Under the pieces are notes generated by a model. The model saw only the letters and a list, made by a program, of their open reading frames with translations. It was not told the DNA's origin and ran no database searches. From a virus: a stretch of DNA of 64,000 bases. Shown piece after piece: positions 1 through 7,999 of the stretch. The translations under genes were made by a program, and so were the position numbers. Within the stretch, counting starts at the first letter, position 1, and every line of letters begins with the position of its first letter. The stretch covers positions 1-64,000 of the IMG/VR virus record IMGVR_UViG_3300025430_001199; one strand, given 5' to 3'.

Positions 1-104
1 GGGGTGGGGGTGGCGGCAGCGGAGCAGCATCGGGTGGAAATGGTGTGGTTCGAATCGTTTGGCCAGGAACTTCGCGTTCATTCCCATCAACAAATGTTGG
101 TTAA
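1..104 (+). CDS. C-terminal end of a glycine-rich virion structural protein (partial)
   Basis: The reading frame starting at base 3 is open from the window edge and stops with TAA at 102-104. It encodes a Gly/Ser-rich run followed by VVRIVWPG and SRSFPSTNVG. A Gly-rich tract ending in an RI(I/V)WPG...FPSTNV tail is a recurring C-terminus in marine T4-like phage tail and fibre proteins; this comes from memory of the family and was not searched. Only about 33 residues are present, so the function of the whole protein cannot be stated. It is co-directional with the small appendage gene that follows 17 bases later. Confidence 0.7.
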   Translation, partial: GGGGGSGAASGGNGVVRIVWPGTSRSFPSTNVG

Positions 105-121
105 CAAGGTAAAAAAATACA

Positions 122-619
122 ATGAGCACAAATTTATACATTCAAATAGTGAATGGTACTACGGTTAATCATCCAGCAGTAGATACAAATCTAATACAAG
201 CATTTGGCAAAATTCCCGACGATTGGGCACCATTTACAAGAACACCATTTGCCAATGCTGGAATAACTCTGGGTGTTTATGAAAAACCCGCAACTTCATA
301 CATATTATCCAGTGACGGCCAAACTTGGCAAGATAACTGGTCTGCGGTGCCCATGACGGATGAAGAAATTGCCCGTAAACAAAACAATGTAATTCAAACG
401 TGGGCTAATAGGCCTTTTGCTGATAATTTCACAGCATGGACACTGGATAAAACAACTTGTACAATGGTCCCACCCACGCCAAGACCAACACCACCTGATG
501 GTCAAGCATATCGTTGGAATGGTAAAATAAACGATTGGCAAATAGCTTCGATTATGCCTTCAGATGGCCAAAACTATACTTGGAATTTTGATACCTGGAC
601 TTGGGACGTTGTATCTTAA
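122..619 (+). CDS. Putative virion appendage / tail-fibre-associated protein (165 aa)
   Basis: No enzyme motif is present. The C-terminal third carries two copies of a short Trp-rich motif, DGQAYRWN...W and DGQNYTWN...W, similar to fibre-tip or fibre-assembly modules of marine phages. A central MTDEEIARKQN segment is predicted helical. It directly follows the end of a Gly-rich virion gene on the same strand, which supports a structural or tail-fibre chaperone role. The ATG is preceded by AAGGT about 11 bases upstream, a weak ribosome site. Function is inferred from context only; the reading frame itself is well supported. Confidence 0.6.
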   Translation: MSTNLYIQIVNGTTVNHPAVDTNLIQAFGKIPDDWAPFTRTPFANAGITLGVYEKPATSYILSSDGQTWQDNWSAVPMTDEEIARKQNNVIQTWANRPFADNFTAWTLDKTTCTMVPPTPRPTPPDGQAYRWNGKINDWQIASIMPSDGQNYTWNFDTWTWDVVS

Positions 620-870
620 TTTGGTGTTGAAGTAATGACAGCAGTGGATGTGTCACGGTCTATAGTCATATAACCCTCACAGCTCATATTCCAATCGTCA
701 TTGGTACCGTTACCAGTAACGCTGTCTGTTACCGTTAGGCCTTCGATCCTGAAGTGTTTAAACAAGTATTCTTGGCCGTTTTCAAACACACGCCATACAT
801 GATCTTGACTGCCCCTGCCAGGTTGTCCTCGGCTTTTGTTGAATCTTATGTGGTATGTATTGGTGCTCAT
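616..870 (-). CDS. Conserved small phage protein, function unknown (84 aa)
   Basis: It begins with the segment TYHIRFNKSRGQPGRGSQDH, then HVWRVFENGQEYLFKHFRI, and ends with a short beta-rich tail containing a DRDTSTAVI segment. It resembles a small conserved hypothetical protein of T4-like marine phages, by recollection. The ATG overlaps the TGA of the upstream oxygenase gene (ATGA), so it is the last gene of a three-gene minus-strand operon: glycosyltransferase, oxygenase, this gene. It converges on the plus-strand gene ending at 619 with a four-base overlap. No catalytic motif is visible. Confidence 0.65.
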   Translation of the reverse strand: MSTNTYHIRFNKSRGQPGRGSQDHVWRVFENGQEYLFKHFRIEGLTVTDSVTGNGTNDDWNMSCEGYMTIDRDTSTAVITSTPN

Positions 871-1574
871 ACTATTTCTACGGCTGGGGGTGGGTGGTCT
901 GTGTCGATAGAAGGTGCATTGGGACCAAGCCCAATGGTAAAGTGAATAAATCGTAGGGGGCTCTCGGAGCCATGTCTACTAAAACTATGCGGTACCCAGC
1001 TGGGCACTATGAATAGATCCCCGGGCGTAGTTTCAAAGTTAATGGCGGTACTGCCCATACTCACTAGTGATGCATCCTTTTCGGGAGGATTTACTAGACG
1101 TTTGGCTGGTCGGGGGTCATGAATTACCAATCGGCCACAGTCCATGGGGGTATCTAAAAAGTAAAAGCCCACAAGTTGACACCCATGGCCGTGTACATGT
1201 TCTTCGTGCAGGCTGTGTTTATAGTGTTCTTGACCCCAGATTTCATGAAAGTACACACTGAAATTGTCCATGTCATAGCCCTGTGATTCTAATACATTCC
1301 AGGAAGTAGAACCAATGTAGTCCAGAAAGGGTTTGACTTGTTCAATGCCTAATAGGGTATCAGTTTGATATACAGGGTAGATTGGGTGCAGTGTATTATT
1401 CTTTTTGACGTCGTCGATTTTGTCTGTCATTACAGCCCTAACATCGTTTAGATATTCGGGCTTATTGATCTTGTAAACGGGTGTAGGAAAATAGATGTAG
1501 GTTTCTAACTGGTTGTTGGAGGCAGTGCATACTGTAGCATCATTGCTATCTCCTACGATAATAGGTTTTGTCAT
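867..1574 (-). CDS. 2-oxoglutarate/Fe(II)-dependent oxygenase-like protein (TIGR02466-type)
   Basis: A 235-residue jelly-roll protein. The segment LHEEHVHGHGCQLVGFYFLD is followed by CGRLVIHDPRPAKRL, and then PGDLFIVPSWVPHSFSRHGS and LRFIHFT. This is the layout of the TIGR02466-type 2OG-Fe(II) oxygenase-like family common in marine phages: a HxH/HxD metal site, a distal His (PHSFSRH) and an Arg for the co-substrate. I chose the ATG at 1574 over a TTG five codons upstream because GGAG lies about 9 bases before the ATG and the ATG follows the upstream TAA by one base. It is translationally coupled to the broken glycosyltransferase gene upstream. The substrate is unknown. Confidence 0.72.
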   Translation of the reverse strand: MTKPIIVGDSNDATVCTASNNQLETYIYFPTPVYKINKPEYLNDVRAVMTDKIDDVKKNNTLHPIYPVYQTDTLLGIEQVKPFLDYIGSTSWNVLESQGYDMDNFSVYFHEIWGQEHYKHSLHEEHVHGHGCQLVGFYFLDTPMDCGRLVIHDPRPAKRLVNPPEKDASLVSMGSTAINFETTPGDLFIVPSWVPHSFSRHGSESPLRFIHFTIGLGPNAPSIDTDHPPPAVEIV

Positions 1575-1575
1575 T

Positions 1576-2344
1576 TTAACTTGCTCCAAAAATAGTTACG
1601 CGTTTCTTTGTGGCATCGTCAAAGTCCATGATAGTCCAATCATTGCCCAATACCGGGGTGAGTTGGATATGACTGCGTGGAATAAAATATCTATCCGTGC
1701 CCAGGTTCATTTGATCAACTAGGTTGCTAAACACACTGTCTACACATATAATAGACTCTGCGTTAGATAGCATACCAATCCAGTTAAACACGCTGGGCGT
1801 CATTCCTTCTTTGATTTCAATCTGTTGCCAATCCTCTGGGATAATACTAGTGTCAAACCCAGCACGGTAATCGCTACCATCCAAATGAAGAATGGCAAAA
1901 TGTTCAGGACTCCCAAGTTTTTTGTAAAGCGTACCTTCAGCATCATAATCCCTTGTAATGCAATCAGCCAAAGTCCACTTCTTAAGGAAAGGAACCCCTG
2001 CTACAGAATACTTATATTGATCAAACTTCATGAGTTGGAACTCAGGTCGGGCTGTGAACTCAGGATGTCCGGTTAGGGCATTGTATAGGCACAGGACTTC
2101 GTCGACCTTGAAGTTTTTAAGACGTTGCATGGGAACGTCATAGAAGAATGGGCCGGGGTCTACTGGAACTGGAATCCATTTGACCCAGGGTACATGATTG
2201 ACTACATTGTCGAGAAATACATCAGCCACGGGCCACAGGATTTCCCAACCCTCGTCATAATAATGTTTCGCAATAGGAAGGGAGATAAGAATGTCACCCC
2301 AACCCCCTCGACTGGATAATGCCCAGTCTTTGTTTCTTAATCAT
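1576..2344 (-). CDS. Heptosyltransferase-like (GT-B) glycosyltransferase, interrupted by an apparent 1-base frameshift
   Basis: The long open frame (from a GTG at 2229 down to 1576) lacks the normal N-terminus. Reading further upstream in the same frame gives GDILISLPIAKHYYDEGWEI, the nucleotide-sugar loop region of heptosyltransferase-like GT-B enzymes. The start of the protein, MIKKQRLGIIQSRGLG, lies in another frame beginning with an ATG at 2342-2344. That ATG has AGGAA 7 bases upstream. The two frames join in a G-rich stretch (runs at 2297-2300 and 2303-2307 on the plus strand). The C-terminal part has SNAESIICVDSVFSNLVDQM, as in GT9-like enzymes. It heads a minus-strand operon with the oxygenase. 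The shift may be a sequencing or assembly error, a mutation or programmed. Confidence 0.68.
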
Positions 2345-2357
2345 ATCTCATTTCCTG

Positions 2358-2365
2358 CATAAATA
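2358..2365 (+). promoter_or_regulatory. Possible T4-type late promoter (CATAAATA)
   Basis: The octamer CATAAATA differs from the T4 late consensus TATAAATA by one base. It lies about 60 bases upstream of the GIY-YIG-like fragment at 2427. The single mismatch and AT-rich background make this weak. Confidence 0.3.
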
Positions 2366-2426
2366 TTGGTGTAGTTCGCGGAATTGGCGTTCCCAACTAC
2401 TCTAACAAGAAAGGACCTTATCAGCA

Positions 2427-2537
2427 ATGTATTTAAACACCATTCCAGCCTATGTCTATAAAATTAGACATATACCTTCGGGACAATATTATTTTGGATT
2501 TAGAAAAGCCCATATAAAGTCTCTTCAAAAAGATTAA
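2427..2537 (+). pseudogene. Remnant of a GIY-YIG homing-endonuclease-like N-terminus (36 aa)
   Basis: A short open frame encodes VYKIRHIPSGQYYFGFRKAH and then stops. The pattern (V/I)YKI.H.PSG.YY.G matches the start of phage GIY-YIG-type endonuclease-like proteins, where 'YFG' takes the place of YIG. The rest of the domain (catalytic Arg and Glu) is missing. AAGAAAGGA lies about 14 bases upstream, so a tiny peptide could still be made. It sits between minus-strand genes, as expected of a decayed mobile insertion. It could also be coincidental homology in a short ORF. Confidence 0.45.
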
Positions 2538-2541
2538 TTGC

Positions 2542-2688
2542 TCATGCTAGAGTTACGTTTAATACATTGCCGTGTCCGTACATAGATTCGGCAATCTGTT
2601 GGGCTTCAATGTAGTTGCCCGCATTAAGTAGAACGTGGGTAGTAACCTGACGGCCTTGAATAGCAACCCAAACTCGATATGTGTTCAT
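2542..2688 (-). CDS. Small conserved phage protein (48 aa)
   Basis: The sequence starts MNTYRVWVAIQGRQVTTHVL and continues with NAGNYIEAQQIAESMYGHGN. It is a compact beta-beta-alpha-like small protein of a type seen in marine T4-like phages. It has its own well-formed signals: a sigma70-type promoter just upstream (TTGACT, 17-base spacer, TATAAT) and AGGGAG about 7 bases before the ATG. Regulatory signals this good support a real, early-expressed gene despite its length. The function is unknown. Confidence 0.72.
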   Translation of the reverse strand: MNTYRVWVAIQGRQVTTHVLLNAGNYIEAQQIAESMYGHGNVLNVTLA

Positions 2689-2718
2689 AGCAATCTCCCT
2701 AAGGATAGTTAAAAACAT

Positions 2719-2747
2719 ATTATAATATGAGTCTATTCAAAAGTCAA
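2719..2747 (-). promoter_or_regulatory. Sigma70-type promoter for the 48-aa gene
   Basis: Read on the minus strand: TTGACT (2747-2742), a 17-base spacer, then TATAAT (2724-2719). This is five of six at -35 and six of six at -10. The predicted start is about 25 bases ahead of the ATG at 2688. It overlaps the end of the glycosyltransferase gene that stops at 2748. Confidence 0.7.
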
Positions 2748-3506
2748 TCAAAAGTATTGGATACGTTCTAAATCGGGGAAGTAACATTCGTTGCGTTCAA
2801 TAGGCAAATCTTGTCTTGCTTCACAACACACAGGAACGCCTAGCCCGATGGCCAATGCTAGAGCTTGACTTTGGTTACCCACAAACTGATCGCAGCCTGC
2901 AATAACTTCTGCCAAATCTAACATTGTTTTGGTTTCATGATAAGGAATATCCCAACCGATGTCTTTCTTAAACTTTTCATATTCGTTGGGCAAGCCAACA
3001 AACACAGCTTCTTGGTCCATGCCTTGTGAACGCCAATCTTCCCAAACTGTGGATAGTTGGGTGGGAATCCATCGTTCTGTACGATTGATAACAATAGTTC
3101 GACCTTCAATAGTTTGCGGATTAGGTACGGTTAACCAAGGGGTGTTACGCACTGTGTCTTTATCTTGAATGTTGAACACATCACTGTAGATGTCCACATA
3201 GTTTCCGGGGTGTCCAACAAATGGCACACGGAATCTATCTAGATTATGAGTTATTTCAGTTTGAGGAGTTAACGCATCAAACTTGGTAACATACGCTTGT
3301 GCTTCCATAAATGACTTCATATATTTGAAATCACTGGGAGTTAATCTGCCCTTATGGAATGGGTTTGGAGGACTACCATAGTAGTGCATGCCAATCCAAT
3401 CGATTTGGTTAAGATGCAGATAAAACTCACCTCCACCAAAATGTTTCATAATGGGGAGACTATAAATGAGGTCGCCAAAGGCTCCGGAATGTTTAAATTT
3501 ATTCAT
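2748..3506 (-). CDS. Heptosyltransferase-like (GT-B) glycosyltransferase (252 aa)
   Basis: The N-terminus MNKFKHSGAFGDLIYSLPIM is the G.(F/L)GD(L/I)I.SLP loop of ADP-heptose:LPS heptosyltransferase-like proteins, where a nucleotide sugar or acceptor binds. The C-terminal half, with AEVIAGCDQFVGNQSQALAL followed by GVPVCCEAR, matches the donor-binding domain of GT9-like enzymes. At 252 residues it is shorter than bacterial heptosyltransferases (about 320-350), so it may be a minimal form or have another acceptor. A strong sigma70 promoter sits so close to the ATG that the transcript should be leaderless. It is the second such enzyme on this strand; the other begins at 2344. Confidence 0.7.
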   Translation of the reverse strand: MNKFKHSGAFGDLIYSLPIMKHFGGGEFYLHLNQIDWIGMHYYGSPPNPFHKGRLTPSDFKYMKSFMEAQAYVTKFDALTPQTEITHNLDRFRVPFVGHPGNYVDIYSDVFNIQDKDTVRNTPWLTVPNPQTIEGRTIVINRTERWIPTQLSTVWEDWRSQGMDQEAVFVGLPNEYEKFKKDIGWDIPYHETKTMLDLAEVIAGCDQFVGNQSQALALAIGLGVPVCCEARQDLPIERNECYFPDLERIQYF

Positions 3507-3512
3507 ATTCTT

Positions 3513-3541
3513 ATTATATGCTAGGTTAACTATATTTACAA
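3513..3541 (-). promoter_or_regulatory. Sigma70-type promoter placing the transcript start at the ATG
   Basis: Minus strand: TTGTAA (3541-3536), a 17-base spacer, TATAAT (3518-3513). The normal 7-base distance from -10 to the start falls on about 3506, the A of the ATG of the glycosyltransferase gene. No Shine-Dalgarno sequence fits in between, so a leaderless mRNA is predicted. Confidence 0.65.
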
Positions 3542-3583
3542 CACACTAAATGCACAAATACATTTTTAGGTAAATATTATTCT

Positions 3584-5941
3584 ATGCCAAATACAATCGC
3601 CAGTGCAGACAGTTTTAATACTTTACAAAACTCCATAAGTTCGTTATATGGAAATACCTATGATGCCGCCGGCCAAGCCGTTAGTACCGCAGTAACATCG
3701 GGTCAACTGATCAGAGCCAGCGATTGGAATAGATTACTAGCAGATACTAATCGAGCAGATGTACACCAAAGTAATCAAACTACATCAATCAGTCCTGCAA
3801 CTATTGGTTCTGCTGTGTCTACATCGATGTATACTATTTTGACAACAGAAATAGGTAATAGAATAACTTATTATCTTAATGCACATCCTAGTCAAATAGC
3901 AACTGTAAACACACCGATATCATTTACTACTAGCACTACTACAACCTATACAGTTGATTTTAACTGGTCTTCAAACGCATTAGCGAATGGATTCTTTAAT
4001 CTAGGTGGCTCACTGACAACGGATTTAGTTACAGGATTATCATTTTCAGCAACTAACTACAATCCTACTATATCTCATACTGTGGGTCCTATAACAGGCC
4101 CAACAACTGATAACCTAGGGCATCAATCTGTGTCCATCACTGGCTATGGCAGCGGATTTGCTATTACCACAACGGTTACTCCTAATACCCCCGGAGTGAA
4201 TACTACTATATCTGGTAATGCAATTTACAAGACCAGTATAAGTCCTAACAATGCAGGTATATTTGCCGTTGCACCTAGTTTAGGTGTAGGACTAACTGTT
4301 TCTTCAGTGGTCTTACAAACACTTACAGGAAATACAGCCAATACCGCAGTATTAACACTGACTAACAACGGTAATAGTAACATAACTATTAGCAGTATAA
4401 ACTATATTAATGATCCTACAAAATCGTATAATATAACATTTACATCTTCATTAGGTACTGCAACATTGGCTCCAAATGCCAGTACTACACTAACATTGAC
4501 TTGGCAAAATAATAACCTAGGGGCAAGCGGCGGCCTATATAATAACATTATAGACATTGTAACGAACATAGGTACAATACAAGTGGTCAATCCGGTACAG
4601 GCTAACTTTGGTATTGGATTCTTTGTCGGCGGCACTCCGATTACTAGCCTTTCTGAACTTATTACTACTTCACAAAACATCAATCTTGCAGTAGGTCTCT
4701 ACGGAGGAGTTGTTAATCCTAACTACTACATCGATGCATCGTGGTCTAATCTGGGTTCATTGAGTCTTGGTACTTCTTTCCCTTACTATTCTACTAACTA
4801 TGCTGCTAATCCGCTTGTAATGGTTATAAACATAGATACTTCACAAAGCGGAAATGGTACCTATACTCCTACATTAACACTTACTGTAAACTATCTAGAT
4901 CCGGATGCTACACAGATTGCGGTAGGATCTTTACCTTGTACCTTTAATGTAAACGTACCTGTCGATCATAACATAGGCAGTTGGATAAGTGCAGAAAATA
5001 ACTACAACGGATTGATAGCATTTAGTTATGATATGATAAACGGTCAAACATATTTGACCTACGGGTTTGGTTGGGGCGGCGGCGGCACTAACCAGGTCTA
5101 CCAATATGATCAAAACGTATTACAATCCCTAACACCTGTAACACAGTTAAGATCTCCTAATCTAAACGAACAGTGGAGTTTATATTATGCTGGTCCTGGG
5201 GGTGGTCCGGGCGCTGGCAACTGGTCTACATTCTTAAAAACCTACGGTGTTTGGTTTTCGGATGTAAGACTTACCGGTACATATAGTCAATACTATAGTC
5301 CCTTTGTTGTTAGAAATGCTGATACCTTTACTTGGGAGTTTTCTTGTGATAACATAGGATCATTCAGTTTAGATAGAACGGTAATAGCTACTCAAACTGA
5401 TAGTAACGGATGGAACACTTCGTTAACTGGAACTATTTCTTTATCAGCCGGAATACACAGTCCGAGTTGGACAGTGACAAATCAAGCTGGTCCAGGTGCC
5501 GCAGCTATAAAAATAACTGATAGTCAAGGAAACATTGTTTGGAGTACTTTGTATGCTCTAAATCACACTTGGGCAGAGATAGGTAGAGTCAAAGTTACCG
5601 GAGCTCAACCTAATCTCGATATACCTGTACCGCCCAGTTTATCCTATCCTATTGCTGCTGGACAAAGCTATTCAAACTATTTCAGCGGACAATATATAGC
5701 ACATTTTTCTTCAGATGGTTACGGCAACTTAACAGTGGGCGTGAACCCTTCATTGTCTACTACTAGTGGAGATAATATTGTTGATACCACTTTGACTTCT
5801 GTGCAGTATTTGATGTATTACTATTCCAATGATCCAAATAGAATTACACAAATCGGCCCATCCGGACCTACTACTCAATATTTTATTGGATTTGACGCTT
5901 CGGGTAATCCTACTACAATCACTGCTACCCCACCTAACTGA
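3584..5941 (+). CDS. Large beta-rich virion structural / adhesin protein (785 aa)
   Basis: The composition is rich in Thr, Ser, Asn and Gly with almost no Cys, typical of phage fibres. The first 75 residues (SADSFNTLQNSISSLYGN, then SGQLIRASDWNRLLADTNR) form a helical N-terminal module seen in marine phage virion proteins. Residues about 250-340 (TAVLTLTNNGNSNITISSIN and following) look like a CARDB/ASPM-like Ig fold, and several similar segments follow. Gly-rich stretches appear near residues 495-550. There is no enzymatic motif and no clear SD before the ATG. It is probably displayed on the tail or head as a host-binding fibre; the exact attachment site cannot be told. Confidence 0.62.
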   Translation: MPNTIASADSFNTLQNSISSLYGNTYDAAGQAVSTAVTSGQLIRASDWNRLLADTNRADVHQSNQTTSISPATIGSAVSTSMYTILTTEIGNRITYYLNAHPSQIATVNTPISFTTSTTTTYTVDFNWSSNALANGFFNLGGSLTTDLVTGLSFSATNYNPTISHTVGPITGPTTDNLGHQSVSITGYGSGFAITTTVTPNTPGVNTTISGNAIYKTSISPNNAGIFAVAPSLGVGLTVSSVVLQTLTGNTANTAVLTLTNNGNSNITISSINYINDPTKSYNITFTSSLGTATLAPNASTTLTLTWQNNNLGASGGLYNNIIDIVTNIGTIQVVNPVQANFGIGFFVGGTPITSLSELITTSQNINLAVGLYGGVVNPNYYIDASWSNLGSLSLGTSFPYYSTNYAANPLVMVINIDTSQSGNGTYTPTLTLTVNYLDPDATQIAVGSLPCTFNVNVPVDHNIGSWISAENNYNGLIAFSYDMINGQTYLTYGFGWGGGGTNQVYQYDQNVLQSLTPVTQLRSPNLNEQWSLYYAGPGGGPGAGNWSTFLKTYGVWFSDVRLTGTYSQYYSPFVVRNADTFTWEFSCDNIGSFSLDRTVIATQTDSNGWNTSLTGTISLSAGIHSPSWTVTNQAGPGAAAIKITDSQGNIVWSTLYALNHTWAEIGRVKVTGAQPNLDIPVPPSLSYPIAAGQSYSNYFSGQYIAHFSSDGYGNLTVGVNPSLSTTSGDNIVDTTLTSVQYLMYYYSNDPNRITQIGPSGPTTQYFIGFDASGNPTTITATPPN

Positions 5942-5952
5942 TAATCTATAAC

Positions 5953-5980
5953 TTGACTTTCTATTTTATGCTAGTATAAT
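5953..5980 (+). promoter_or_regulatory. Near-consensus sigma70 promoter of the 27-kb array
   Basis: TTGACT at 5953-5958, a 16-base spacer, TATAAT at 5975-5980. The predicted transcription start near 5987 is only about three bases ahead of the ATG at 5990, so the first gene would be translated from a nearly leaderless message. No equally strong promoter was found until 32992, so it may drive much of the array. Confidence 0.7.
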
Positions 5981-5989
5981 TACTAGTAT

Positions 5990-7999
5990 ATGGCAGACAT
6001 TTACAGAGTAGATCCCGAACTGGTTAAAAAGATAAAATGGCAAGGCGACCCTGTTGCCTATGACCTTGAGCTACAACAACTATGCGATGAAGAGCGTTTT
6101 CTAGTTATCAACCCTTGGCTAGTAGATCCGGATCTACATCACTATATTCATAATGTTCCTGCATCTGACAAATGTATAGTTTGGGGCATGGACGGAGAGT
6201 GGATTGCCAAATGTTTTAATAGCTATTGGAAACCCAGTGATGGCTATGAAGAAATCATATTGGAAAAGCCCAAGCTGATTTGGCGTAAGAATCCAGATCT
6301 AGATCGCATGATGACTTTTGTCGATGATCCAGTAAACACCTACGATCCTGGTACATGGCACAGGCAACGAGAACTAGTTTGGTATATGGATACTAGGTTC
6401 AATCCACTAGAAGATCGTGTATGGGTGTACAAATGCATACCTTCCGGTATAGCAGTTAAAGGCACACATGTAATGGAGGATCTAACCCCAAATGTCAAAG
6501 TGTCATTTAACCCAGACCTTCCAGACTTCAATCTAAACATAGATGAACTATGCCCTCCCTATTGGGATTTGGCCTATGAATGTGTTTACAATCTAGATCC
6601 AGAATATAATACAGACGGGGATGTTTGGGCCGTAAAGTTTACTCCCGAATATAGAAAGCCCATGCCTGCCAAAGTTGTGGGTACGGTGAGTCCTGAACTC
6701 ATAATCGAATACAATCCTAAACTTCCAAAGTTAGACTATGATGTTAGTTATTCTGTGTCGTGGGATAACTTAAATTACGAACATGTTTGGATGTTAGACA
6801 ACAAACATAAAAAGACTGAAGAAAAAGAGATTTGGGCATTTAAGATAAAAGCATCAGCCAAAACCAAACAACGGATTATTGTTGACTATGTTAGTCCCAT
6901 AATGACCTACGAACTACATCCTGATCTAGAAGGAATGCAGTTTGAAGGCATAGAAGAACATGTAGCACATCATAAAGAGTTTGAATATAGGCATTGTTGG
7001 AAACTGGATACAGTTACTAGTACAGGCTATGACATAGTTGCTGTTACTGGCTCCTATGTGGATAAACCCAAAGGCGACAAGTATGTGGGCACAGTATTTC
7101 CCGCAGTCAACATTCAAAAGAATCCCAAGTTGCCTAGATTGGAAATGGAAGTTGACTACAACATTCCTTATCACGACAAAGACTTCAAGCATGTTTGGTA
7201 TCTTGATCCAGAATGGAATCAAGACAATGTATGGGCATTGACCATGAGTCTAGTTGATAATCCCGCAGGTACAAAGGAAATGGGTATTGTTACTCCATTG
7301 TTTGAACCACTCGATGTGGTGTTTATCAGTTACAACGAAGACAATGCAGAAGAAAACTGGCAAAGAGTTTTAGAGTTTGCTCCATATGCACAACGAGTAG
7401 ATGGAGTCAAAGGTATCATGGCTGCACATAAAGCCGCCGCCGAACTATGTGAAACAGACATGTTCTTTGTAGTAGACGGTGATGCATATTTGGAAGACGA
7501 TTGGTCGTTTAACTTCCAGCCAGGCATCTTTGATAGAGACTGTGCTTATATTTGGCACAGTCGTAATCCTATCAATGGTTTGACTTATGGCAATGGCGGT
7601 GTTAAACTATTACCACGTGCTTATGTATTACATCGTAAAACTTGGACTACATTAGACTTTTCTACTACTGTGACTAAAAAACTCAAAGTCATAGAAGAAG
7701 TTAGTAACACAACCCGTTTTAATACCAGTGAGTATGCTACTTGGCGCAGTGCCTTTAGAGAATGTGTTAAGTTATGCTATAACATGGTCTATGATTCAGA
7801 TAACTCTGAACATGAAGAAAGATACAATGATTGGCTTACAAAAGGTTCAAATAAACCATTTGGTGAGTATGCACAGCTAGGTGCTCAACATGCTAGAGAG
7901 TTTATAGATAATGCTCGTCCTGATCAACTAAAGAATATCAATGACGAAGAATGGTTATTAAAGGAATATAATGTCAGATTCGGACGAGAAGAAAGTTAG
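5990..7999 (+). CDS. Glycosyltransferase-like protein with five N-terminal repeats and a GT-A-like domain (669 aa)
   Basis: Residues about 94-155, 165-225, 234-290, 301-358 and 369-425 are five degenerate repeats with the core NP.LP.(L/F)...V.Y, then HVW.LD, then VWA. A sixth, weaker copy may lie at 38-82. The C-terminal domain (about 440-620) starts DVVFISYNEDNAEENWQRVL and contains FFVVDGDAYLEDDW, a DxD-type metal/nucleotide-sugar site (D496, D498) after a GT-A-like beta strand. This architecture recurs in marine phages. It is the first gene of the array and overlaps the following radical SAM gene by 29 bases. A transfer reaction is inferred; donor and acceptor are unknown. The repeats may bind carbohydrate or the acceptor. 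Confidence 0.65.
   Translation: MADIYRVDPELVKKIKWQGDPVAYDLELQQLCDEERFLVINPWLVDPDLHHYIHNVPASDKCIVWGMDGEWIAKCFNSYWKPSDGYEEIILEKPKLIWRKNPDLDRMMTFVDDPVNTYDPGTWHRQRELVWYMDTRFNPLEDRVWVYKCIPSGIAVKGTHVMEDLTPNVKVSFNPDLPDFNLNIDELCPPYWDLAYECVYNLDPEYNTDGDVWAVKFTPEYRKPMPAKVVGTVSPELIIEYNPKLPKLDYDVSYSVSWDNLNYEHVWMLDNKHKKTEEKEIWAFKIKASAKTKQRIIVDYVSPIMTYELHPDLEGMQFEGIEEHVAHHKEFEYRHCWKLDTVTSTGYDIVAVTGSYVDKPKGDKYVGTVFPAVNIQKNPKLPRLEMEVDYNIPYHDKDFKHVWYLDPEWNQDNVWALTMSLVDNPAGTKEMGIVTPLFEPLDVVFISYNEDNAEENWQRVLEFAPYAQRVDGVKGIMAAHKAAAELCETDMFFVVDGDAYLEDDWSFNFQPGIFDRDCAYIWHSRNPINGLTYGNGGVKLLPRAYVLHRKTWTTLDFSTTVTKKLKVIEEVSNTTRFNTSEYATWRSAFRECVKLCYNMVYDSDNSEHEERYNDWLTKGSNKPFGEYAQLGAQHAREFIDNARPDQLKNINDEEWLLKEYNVRFGREES

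Noticed and set aside
305-541. Open reading frame on the minus strand opposite the small appendage gene
   Set aside because: It is a shadow of the 122-619 gene with low coding character and no start signals. The same holds for most minus-strand frames opposite the fibre genes between 37.5 and 59 kb.
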